Source of the DNA: Gemmatimonadaceae bacterium
GTDB lineage: Bacteria; Gemmatimonadota; Gemmatimonadetes; Gemmatimonadales; Gemmatimonadaceae
Assembly (NCBI GenBank): GCA_025356185.1
Contig: JANXUN010000285.1
Location: forward strand, 1 to 5,484
DNA length: 5,484 bases
Direction of reading: 5' to 3'
Made by a program: the position numbers and the translations under genes. Positions 1 to 5,428 of the stretch are shown one piece after another; positions within the stretch are counted from its first letter, which is position 1; each line of letters opens with the position of its first letter. Below the pieces are notes generated by a model. It was not told where the DNA came from and searched no databases. It saw nothing but the letters and a program-made list of their open reading frames with translations.

Positions 1-1
1 T

Positions 2-190
2 TCAACGCAACAGACTAATTCTTTTCAGTCCATTTCATTCCGCGTTGTACTCGTCACTCTGGTACTCACGGGAAGTTTCTCAATGCTGATGGTCGTCGCT
101 TTTCGACGGTCTCGCGACCAGTCCCGTGAACTGGGCAGAACCGACAATAAACAGGGAGACAAAGGGAGCTTGCTGGTGGGACGAGTCTGA
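2..190 (+). CDS. 3' end of an unidentified gene with a C-terminal membrane segment (partial)
   Basis: The frame is open from the left edge to a TGA at 188-190, giving 62 residues. I do not recognise the family. Visible in it are a polar start (STQQTNSFQS), a hydrophobic stretch of about 20 residues (roughly residues 14-34, VVLVTLVLTG then SFSMLMVVAF), an RRSR cluster typical of a cytoplasmic membrane boundary, and a charged, Gly-rich hydrophilic tail ending in GRV. The intrinsic terminator at 244-272 starts 53 nt after the stop, on the same strand, which supports a gene ending here. Third-position base use is only weakly biased and an open frame of 63 codons can arise by chance, so the call is tentative. 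An ATG at 83 could alternatively start a 35-residue peptide. Confidence 0.4.
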   Translation, partial: STQQTNSFQSISFRVVLVTLVLTGSFSMLMVVAFRRSRDQSRELGRTDNKQGDKGSLLVGRV

Positions 191-243
191 CTCCAGTTTG
201 GCGCGGTGACTGACTATTCAGGGGTGGTGGCAGGCGAGATTGG

Positions 244-272
244 GGGTGCGGCAGACGCCGCACCCTTTTTTT
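244..272 (+). terminator. Intrinsic (rho-independent) terminator
   Basis: A perfect 9-bp GC-rich stem (GGGTGCGGC at 244-252, GCCGCACCC at 257-265) has a 4-nt AGAC loop and is followed directly by seven T (266-272). The opposite strand has no T tract, so it works for + strand transcription only. It probably ends the gene that stops at 190. It also insulates the PEP-CTERM gene from upstream readthrough. Confidence 0.88.
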
Positions 273-289
273 GCTCGCGCGCAGAACAA

Positions 290-364
290 GTCCTCGCTTT
301 CGTGAAGCCGTAGCGGACGCAACAGTAAGCGCAACTTCTGTAGCGCTGCCACCACAGCGAGGAC
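290..364. repeat. 75-nt nested inverted repeat, possible structured RNA or binding site
   Basis: GTCCTCGCT (290-298) and AGCGAGGAC (356-364) are perfect 9-nt inverted arms. Inside them lies a second inverted pair, AGCGC (328-332) and GCGCT (343-347), around a 10-nt loop. The layout would fold as a long outer stem with a nested hairpin. It lies 130-200 bp upstream of the sigma-54-like element, the distance at which enhancer-binding proteins often bind, but the two arms are too far apart to be one ordinary operator. It is not a tRNA: the length fits, but there is no T-arm GGTTCRA sequence or D-arm. Function unknown. Confidence 0.4.
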
Positions 365-493
365 ATGGTCCCGAGTACGCTCAAAAACCGATTAAGATCG
401 CCCTGATTCGTTAAGTGCTTGCCTGTAAACGTTCTACAGTGATGTGTCCGCTTATTTTCCTTCAAAATTACGATTTACGGTCCGGCTCGCCGC

Positions 494-509
494 TGGCACG
501 GGACTTCCA
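494..509 (+). promoter_or_regulatory. Candidate sigma-54 (RpoN) promoter for the PEP-CTERM gene
   Basis: TGGCACG (494-500), four bases, then TTCCA (505-509). Against the RpoN consensus TGGCACG-N4-TTGCW, the -24 block is perfect and the -12 block has one mismatch, C for G in the usually strongly conserved GC. Transcription would start near 520, giving a leader of about 52 nt. PEP-CTERM genes are known in some bacteria to be controlled by the PrsK/PrsR two-component system together with RpoN, which makes the placement sensible. The -12 mismatch keeps confidence moderate. Confidence 0.5.
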
Positions 510-535
510 ATAGATGAGGTTGAACGTAGGACTCG

Positions 536-550
536 CGCGACTCGGTCGCG
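536..550 (+). other. Small hairpin in the presumed leader of the PEP-CTERM gene
   Basis: CGCGAC (536-541), loop TCG, GTCGCG (545-550): a perfect 6-bp stem, 21 nt before the start codon. There is no T tract after it, so it is not a terminator. It could modulate translation or stability, or be a protein-binding palindrome. The ribosome site of this gene is weak (only GGA at 562-564, 7 nt before ATG). Confidence 0.35.
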
Positions 551-571
551 AACCCATTCACGGATACAGCA

Positions 572-1390
572 ATGCGACGCTTCACACTCGCTTTAATCGG
601 CGGCGTAACTCTGCTCTCGGCCAGTCAAGTTGCTGAGGCGCAAGATCTTCGGTGGTATGGCCTCACAAGCAGCTTTAACAGCGTCGTCTGGCAGTCGAAC
701 GTCGGAAATGGCTGGAACAACTCGTCGTCTGGTGGCGGCGCGACACTATCGTGGGGCGCTAACAACTCCAATCCGTGGGATCGTTCATACTTCCAGTTCA
801 CGCCGACGAGCGGCATGGGCGGGTATATGTCTGACGCCGGATCAGGGTGTAGCGGCTGCAGCTACACGACGTTGGATCCGACGTTGGGACCCACGACATG
901 GAAGGTCGGCACGCTCGCCCACATGAACATGCCAGTCCCAAGCGACGCGCGGGTGCTGGGGAGCACCTCGCTCAACATGGCATTCCAACTCGATGCGAAT
1001 GGATTGGGTATTGGAAACATGCCGCTCTCGACCTCACAGTCCGTTTCGATGGGGATTGCAAACCTTGAAGTCCAGTCACCGGGCTCGTACGATGCGCTCT
1101 TCGCACTCCCAGGAGCCGAGACTGCCTTTCTGTACAACGGCTTTCAGTACGGACTGTCGCTCTTTTCTGTGAAGCAGGGGCAAACGGTAGTCGGCGGCTT
1201 CGACACACCTGAGAACGGCTACAGCACCGGAGACGTGTACGCGAGCCTTCGCTTGATTCCTCCGCAAGTTCTCGGAGACGTACAGCCCGGAACGCCCGGC
1301 AGCATAGTTCCTGAGCCTTCGACTTACGCACTGATGGCCGCGGGTCTCGCCGGACTCGGATTGATCTCGCGTCGCCGCAAGAACGCGTAA
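572..1390 (+). CDS. PEP-CTERM sorting domain-containing secreted protein
   Basis: A complete 272-residue protein, exported and then processed by an exosortase at the inner membrane; its molecular function is unknown. Residues 1-23 are a Sec signal peptide (MRRF, hydrophobic core, AEA with likely cleavage before Gln24). The mature part is rich in Ser, Gly, Asn and Trp, low in charge, and mostly beta-like. The segment TWKVGTLAHMNMPV (109-122) followed by alternating hydrophobics recalls the 'choice-of-anchor K' type of PEP-CTERM proteins, a suggestion from memory only. Cys92 and Cys95 (CSGC) are its only two cysteines. The C-terminus is a full sorting signal: VPEPST (246-251), a short hydrophobic helix (252-265), then RRRK (267-270). 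ATG at 572 is chosen because the signal peptide starts there; the ribosome site is weak. Such proteins are usually linked with exopolysaccharide and biofilm or floc formation. No exosortase gene is in the window. A sigma-54-like element lies upstream and a strong hairpin downstream. Confidence 0.93.
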   Translation: MRRFTLALIGGVTLLSASQVAEAQDLRWYGLTSSFNSVVWQSNVGNGWNNSSSGGGATLSWGANNSNPWDRSYFQFTPTSGMGGYMSDAGSGCSGCSYTTLDPTLGPTTWKVGTLAHMNMPVPSDARVLGSTSLNMAFQLDANGLGIGNMPLSTSQSVSMGIANLEVQSPGSYDALFALPGAETAFLYNGFQYGLSLFSVKQGQTVVGGFDTPENGYSTGDVYASLRLIPPQVLGDVQPGTPGSIVPEPSTYALMAAGLAGLGLISRRRKNA

Positions 1391-1412
1391 ACAGCAAGGT
1401 GGTTACGACGAC

Positions 1413-1445
1413 AAAGGCCCCGCCGGTTTACTCGGCGGGGCCTTT
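1413..1445. terminator. Bidirectional terminator between convergent genes
   Basis: AAAGGCCCCGCCG (1413-1425) and CGGCGGGGCCTTT (1433-1445) form a perfect 13-bp stem with a 7-nt loop. The A and T triplets at the ends let either strand produce a hairpin ending in U residues, though each U tract is only three long. It starts 22 nt after the PEP-CTERM stop and ends 27 nt from the rpsA stop, so it probably terminates both convergent transcripts. Confidence 0.85.
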
Positions 1446-1472
1446 GATGTTCAGCATGCACTGCAGGGCGTA

Positions 1473-3272
1473 TTACAGACCGAGTTCGTCTTCGGAGCTG
1501 TGCACCTTGCTTGGCGTGTCGGGCTTAGGCGGCTGTTCGGCCGGTATCGACGTCACCGCGAGCACAATGCGGCGATGGATCGGATCGACTTCGAGCACAC
1601 GCATCACAAGGTTCATCGTTTCCCACGTAAAGTCTGCGGGATTCGTGACCGTGCCTTCGGGGTTGAGCTGGCTGACAGGCACGAAGCCTTCGATATCGTT
1701 GCCGAGGTCGACGACCACACCCTTGTCCATCAGGCGAACCACGGAGCCCGGGAGTTCGGTGCCGACCGGGTAGGTCTCACCAATCTTGAGCCACGGATCT
1801 TCTTCGGCCTGCTTGAGTCCGAGCGAGATACGCTTGTTTTCGCTGTCGATGTTGAGGATCACTACGTCGACTGCGTCGCCCTTCTTCACGACTTCCGACG
1901 GATGCTGGACGCGCTTGGTCCAGGACATATCGGAGATGTGAATGAGTCCGTCGATACCCGGTTCGATTTCGACAAACGCACCAAAGCTGGTGAGGTTGCG
2001 AACCTTGCCGTTGATGCGCGTGCCGACCGGGTACTTGAGCGGCAGGATCACCCACGGATCTTGCTCGGTCTGTTTCATACCCAACGAAATCTTTTCTTCC
2101 GTCTCGTCGACCTTGAGCACCACCGCTTCGATCGCTTCGCCAATGCTCACGATCTTGCTTGGGTGACGCACATTGCGCGTCCAGCTCATTTCGCTGATGT
2201 GCACGAGTCCTTCGATGCCCGGCTCGAGCTCGATGAACGCGCCGTAGTTCGTGATGGACACAACCTTTCCGTTGACGCGTGTGCCGACGGGATACTTGGC
2301 AGCAACGTCTTTCCACGGATACGACTGGAGCTGCTTGAGTCCGAGCGAAATGCGCTCGCGTTCCCAATCGATATCAAGAACCTTGATCTCAAGCTCCATG
2401 CCGATCTGCACCATTTCGCTCGGATGCGAAATGCGGCCCCACGACATGTCGGTGATGTGCAACAAGCCGTCGACGCCACCGAGATCGATAAATGCACCGA
2501 AGTCCGTGATGTTTTTGACGACGCCTTTGCGCACCTGATCCTTCGCGAGCTCCTTCATGAGCTTTTCGCGCTTTCCAGCGCGTTCGCCCTCGAGAATCAC
2601 ACGACGCGACACCACGATGTTGCGGCGACGCTTGTTGAGTTTGATGATTTTGAATTCGTACTTCTGTCCGAGCAGCTCGTCGATATTGGGTACGCGACGC
2701 AGTGCGATCTGCGAGCCCGGAAGGAATGCATCGACGCCCATAAGGTCGACGACCACGCCACCCTTGATCTTTTTGACGAGCGTGCCTTCGACCGGCATGT
2801 CGCTTTCGTAGGCAACGCGGATGCGTTCCCACACGCGCATGAAGTCGGCTTTCTTCTTGGACAGAACGACAGAGCCTTCGGCGTCTTCGAGGTGCTCAAG
2901 GAGCACTTCGACTTCGTCGCCGGCTTTGAGCTCGGGCATATCCTTGAATTCTTCGAGCGGAATCGTGCCTTCGGATTTGAATCCGATGTCGAGCACGACC
3001 AAGTTCTCGCGAATTTCAAGGACCGTCGCTTTGACGATTTCGCCTTCTTCGATCGATGCGAGCGTACCGTTGTACAGCTCGAGCATGCGCTCGTACTCAT
3101 CGGACGTAAACTCGTCCTCTTCGTAGAGCTCGGGGCGGCGGTTGGCCAGAGGGCGCAGCTGGCTCTTCTGCAGGTCGCGCTTTTCGCGCGGCGTTAACTT
3201 GCTGTGGCCGGCATCATCGCCGTCTTCCATCGCCAGCAAAGTCGCAAAATCAGGTGTGGTGTCGCTGCTCAT
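1473..3272 (-). CDS. rpsA: 30S ribosomal protein S1
   Basis: S1 binds mRNA on the 30S subunit and promotes initiation, especially on mRNAs with weak Shine-Dalgarno sites. The 599-residue product has six S1 (OB-fold) RNA-binding domains at about residues 75-140, 160-226, 246-314, 331-400, 416-488 and 503-575. Domains 3-5 carry the classic pattern (FGAFIDL/YGAFIEL/FGAFVEI, then GLLHI or similar and DMSW/EMSW, then HPS). Linkers before domains 4-6 repeat exactly every 87 residues (YPVGT at 327, 414, 501; PW ending at 320, 407, 494). The E. coli protein is 557 residues with six domains, so this one is slightly longer, owing to a charged N-terminal stretch of about 70 residues and a Pro-rich, acidic tail ending EDELGL. 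The start chosen is ATG 3272-3270, preceded by GGAGA. The frame stays open upstream to 3374, but the promoter lies there. It is downstream of aroA-cmk with its own promoter. Confidence 0.96.
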   Translation of the reverse strand: MSSDTTPDFATLLAMEDGDDAGHSKLTPREKRDLQKSQLRPLANRRPELYEEDEFTSDEYERMLELYNGTLASIEEGEIVKATVLEIRENLVVLDIGFKSEGTIPLEEFKDMPELKAGDEVEVLLEHLEDAEGSVVLSKKKADFMRVWERIRVAYESDMPVEGTLVKKIKGGVVVDLMGVDAFLPGSQIALRRVPNIDELLGQKYEFKIIKLNKRRRNIVVSRRVILEGERAGKREKLMKELAKDQVRKGVVKNITDFGAFIDLGGVDGLLHITDMSWGRISHPSEMVQIGMELEIKVLDIDWERERISLGLKQLQSYPWKDVAAKYPVGTRVNGKVVSITNYGAFIELEPGIEGLVHISEMSWTRNVRHPSKIVSIGEAIEAVVLKVDETEEKISLGMKQTEQDPWVILPLKYPVGTRINGKVRNLTSFGAFVEIEPGIDGLIHISDMSWTKRVQHPSEVVKKGDAVDVVILNIDSENKRISLGLKQAEEDPWLKIGETYPVGTELPGSVVRLMDKGVVVDLGNDIEGFVPVSQLNPEGTVTNPADFTWETMNLVMRVLEVDPIHRRIVLAVTSIPAEQPPKPDTPSKVHSSEDELGL

Positions 3273-3283
3273 GAGTGTAGAAG

Positions 3284-3288
3284 TCTCC
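3284..3288 (-). promoter_or_regulatory. Ribosome binding site of rpsA
   Basis: On the - strand GGAGA lies 11 nt before ATG 3272. The spacing is a little long but usable. It decides the start in favour of MSSDTTPDF; the upstream in-frame TTG (3374) and ATG (3371) lack such a site. Confidence 0.65.
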
Positions 3289-3331
3289 AAATCGCGGTAC
3301 TGCACTCGCCGCGCCGAGAAGGGGTGATGGT

Positions 3332-3366
3332 CGCGCCAAAGCGCGTCTCCGGTCGAAAATGCCGGA
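3332..3366 (-). other. Two stem-loops in the rpsA leader
   Basis: On the - strand the leader begins near 3367 and at once forms TCCGG, 9-nt loop, CCGGA (3366-3348). It then forms CGCGC, TTTG, GCGCG (3345-3332). Both stems are perfect 5-bp pairs. E. coli S1 represses its own translation through a structured leader, so these hairpins could play the same part. No similarity to a specific known S1 leader family was established. Confidence 0.4.
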
Positions 3367-3373
3367 ACCATCA

Positions 3374-3402
3374 AACATAGGGGATTTGGGTTGTCGGGTC
3401 AA
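3374..3402 (-). promoter_or_regulatory. Sigma-70-type promoter of rpsA
   Basis: On the - strand TTGACC (3402-3397, five of six consensus bases) is followed after exactly 17 nt by TATGTT (3379-3374, four of six). Transcription should start near 3367, giving a leader of about 95 nt before ATG 3272. The -35 box begins 25 nt after the aroA-cmk stop. I see no terminator in between, so readthrough from aroA-cmk may add to rpsA expression. Confidence 0.72.
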
Positions 3403-3427
3403 CGCCGCCAGCCGCGACCCCGTGGCG

Positions 3428-5428
3428 CTAGTGTTGAGCCGCTCGGGCTAGGGCAACGATTCGGTCCACCTGCTCTTCCTGGGTCAGCGCAGTGGTGTCG
3501 ATCGTGATGGCATCGCGCGCCGGCACGCTTTGGGTCGCATCGAGCGCGTCTCGGGCGACGAGTGCCTCGGTTTCCAGGGCGATTTCGTGGTCGACCGGCA
3601 GTCTTCCTAGACGCTGAACAAGCCGCCGTCGGGCGCGTTCCCACGGGTCCGCGATAAGAAACACCTTGAGCGACGCGTTGGGAAACACGGCGGTGCCGAT
3701 ATCGCGTCCGTCCACCACGACGGACGACATGGTTGCGGCGCGACGGACCTGCGCATTCACCCAATGACGAATGAGCGACATCTGTGCGACCCGCGACACA
3801 TGGCGCGTGACGGCGGCATCGCGCAGTACGTCGTCGGCCACGGCACCGTCGATCAATGGCAACACTGAACGATCCGTGAATCGCTGGTCGATGCGCGAGC
3901 ACACGCTGACGACGGCTTGCTCGGACCATGTCTCGGGCGCCCCGAGAGATTGCAACGCCAGATAGGTGACCGCGCGATAGAACGCGCCAGAGTCCACATG
4001 GCGCACGCCGAGTTGCTCGGCAACCCATTGCGCGGTCGAACTCTTGCCCGATGCCGCGGGTCCATCGATTGCGATGACTGTGAACGTGCGCATCGTCGCT
4101 TGCTCGTGCGTTTGCGCGAGGCGCGCGAGATCATGCCAAAAGGTCGGAAACGACACGGCGACACAATCCGGGTCATCGATGGTAATCTCGTTGCCGGGAA
4201 GCGCGGCGAGAATGCCGAATGCCATCGCTAGTCGATGATCGCCCTGCGTGATCACATGACCGCGTAGCGGGGTGTTGGACCCGGTGATTCGCATGCCGTC
4301 GGGGAACTCTTCGACATCAGCGCCGAGCGTGCGCAAATTGTTCACGACCGCCGCGATGCGATCGCTTTCCTTCACGCGCAGTTCGTGCGCGTCGGCGATG
4401 ATGGTGTCACCGATTGCACGCGTCGCGAGACAGGCGATCATCGGCAACTCGTCTATGCAGCGCGGAATTTCATCGCCGCCGATGCGCGTCGCACATAAAT
4501 CGCCAGCGCTTGCAATGACGGTGCCAATCGTTTCGCCGCCACTCATCTGGGTATCAGCGAATCGCAACGGAACACCCATGCGTTGCAGCACGTCGAACGC
4601 GCCGGTGCGGGTTGGATTGAGACAGACGTGCGTGAGTCGCAGTTCGCTTTCATCGGCAAGAGCGGCAAGTGCAGCAAAAAATGTTGCGGATGATGGATCG
4701 GCCGGGACCTCGACATCGAGCGACTGCAGGCGTTGAGCCGCGTGCAACGTCACGGTGGTTTCCGTTGTGTCCAACTCGACGCCCCGCGCCCGTAACATCC
4801 GCTCGGTGTGATCGCGCGAGCGTGACGGTTCGCGCACGTGAACAGCAACGCCAGACACGAGTCCCGCGAGCAGCACGGCACCCTTGACCTGTGCACTCGC
4901 GTGTGCGTTATCCCACGATAACGACGTCAGGGCGTGTCCGTGCACTCGCATGGGCAGCCCTTCGTGTCCTTCGGCGCCTTCAAACTCGACGCGCGCGCCC
5001 ATCGCGCGCAGCGGTGCCGCAACGCGTCGCATCGGTCGCGCGCTCAGACTTTCGTCACCTTCGAGTCGCGCGGAACGTCCGTCGAGTCCGGCGAGCATGC
5101 CGGAGAGGAGTCGTGTCGTCGTGCCACTGTTGCCACAGTCTACCGCCTGTGGCGGCGAGTGCATGGCTGCAGCGCCGATGCCGGACACGGTGACCATGCG
5201 ACCGAGCGGCGGAATTGGCACACCCATCATGCGCAGTGCGCGCGCGGTAGCCTGCACATCTGCTGATTCGAGAATGTTCGCGATGCGTGAGGGTCCGACG
5301 GCGAGCGCGGAGAAAATCAACGCGCGGTGACTGATGGATTTGTCACCAGGCACACGAATTTCGCCGCGCACCACGAGCCGCACGGATGACTGCGTATTGG
5401 TCGACGTTAGATTGTCTATCGGAGCCAC
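3428..5428 (-). CDS. aroA-cmk: Fused EPSP synthase / cytidylate kinase (AroA-Cmk)
   Basis: One uninterrupted 666-residue protein. Residues about 17-435 are 3-phosphoshikimate 1-carboxyvinyltransferase, the sixth shikimate step: PGDKSISHRA (27-36), DCGNSGTTTRL (97-107), ARPM (130-133), SAQ (178-180), DELPM (326-330, Asp313 of E. coli), RVKESDR (351-357, Glu341) and GDHRL (396-400). The Leu after the NSGTTTR motif and the absence of the Lys411 equivalent resemble Gram-positive-type rather than enterobacterial enzymes. After a short linker, residues 446-666 are CMP kinase, which phosphorylates CMP/dCMP with ATP: P-loop GPAASGKSS (456-464), DSGAFYR (479-485), Ser545, Arg554, DGRDIGT (573-579) and RDALD (626-630). 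Compared with E. coli Cmk, Arg188 is replaced by Gln633 and four residues (APLV) are missing just after. Each half has its family's normal length. The start is GTG at 5428, overlapping the preceding gene by 13 nt, with no good Shine-Dalgarno site, which suggests coupled translation. Met446 (ATG at 4093) has only a weak site before it. Confidence 0.94.
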   Translation of the reverse strand: MAPIDNLTSTNTQSSVRLVVRGEIRVPGDKSISHRALIFSALAVGPSRIANILESADVQATARALRMMGVPIPPLGRMVTVSGIGAAAMHSPPQAVDCGNSGTTTRLLSGMLAGLDGRSARLEGDESLSARPMRRVAAPLRAMGARVEFEGAEGHEGLPMRVHGHALTSLSWDNAHASAQVKGAVLLAGLVSGVAVHVREPSRSRDHTERMLRARGVELDTTETTVTLHAAQRLQSLDVEVPADPSSATFFAALAALADESELRLTHVCLNPTRTGAFDVLQRMGVPLRFADTQMSGGETIGTVIASAGDLCATRIGGDEIPRCIDELPMIACLATRAIGDTIIADAHELRVKESDRIAAVVNNLRTLGADVEEFPDGMRITGSNTPLRGHVITQGDHRLAMAFGILAALPGNEITIDDPDCVAVSFPTFWHDLARLAQTHEQATMRTFTVIAIDGPAASGKSSTAQWVAEQLGVRHVDSGAFYRAVTYLALQSLGAPETWSEQAVVSVCSRIDQRFTDRSVLPLIDGAVADDVLRDAAVTRHVSRVAQMSLIRHWVNAQVRRAATMSSVVVDGRDIGTAVFPNASLKVFLIADPWERARRRLVQRLGRLPVDHEIALETEALVARDALDATQSVPARDAITIDTTALTQEEQVDRIVALARAAQH

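Larger units (their letters stand above)
273..571. other. Intergenic region with no convincing gene
   Basis: Between the terminator and the PEP-CTERM start I see no credible coding frame. The one open frame of some length here, on the - strand from a TTG at 465 down to 214, runs through the terminator hairpin, is rich in Cys, Arg and Thr, and resembles no family I know. Base composition is visibly more AT-rich around 378-480 than in the genes to the right. The region holds an inverted repeat (290-364), a sigma-54-like element (494-509) and a small hairpin (536-550). I found no good sigma-70 pair on the + strand. It is probably the regulatory region of the PEP-CTERM gene. Confidence 0.6.

Noticed and set aside
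66..263. 65-codon open frame on the - strand
   Set aside because: Pro/Arg-rich, overlaps the better + strand candidate and the terminator stem, and has no recognisable feature.
290..364. tRNA gene (75 nt with paired ends)
   Set aside because: No T-loop GGTTCRA sequence, no D-arm and no anticodon stem in the right place on either strand. The outer pair is 9 bp rather than 7.
390..420. Integron attC-like core (GTTAAGT)
   Set aside because: The matching RYYYAAC partner in a suitable inverted position is missing, and no cassette or integrase is present.
214..465. 83-codon open frame on the - strand starting at a TTG
   Set aside because: It crosses the terminator hairpin, has an odd Cys/Arg/Thr-rich composition, starts with TTG and resembles no family I know. 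An unusual but random frame is the simplest reading.
1399..1773. 124-codon + strand open frame starting just after the PEP-CTERM gene
   Set aside because: It runs through the bidirectional terminator and then lies antisense to the well-supported end of rpsA.
3406..3427. Terminator after aroA-cmk (CGCCA and TGGCG arms)
   Set aside because: Only 5 bp around a 12-nt loop and no T tract on the - strand.
3399..4028. 209-codon - strand frame overlapping cmk
   Set aside because: A shifted frame of the Cmk half, Arg/Gly/Ala-rich, without motifs. The Cmk frame has clear catalytic signatures.
4091..4093. Separate cmk start at the internal ATG
   Set aside because: It is in frame with AroA without any stop and only a weak GAG lies upstream, so the fusion is the better description. 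Some internal initiation cannot be excluded.
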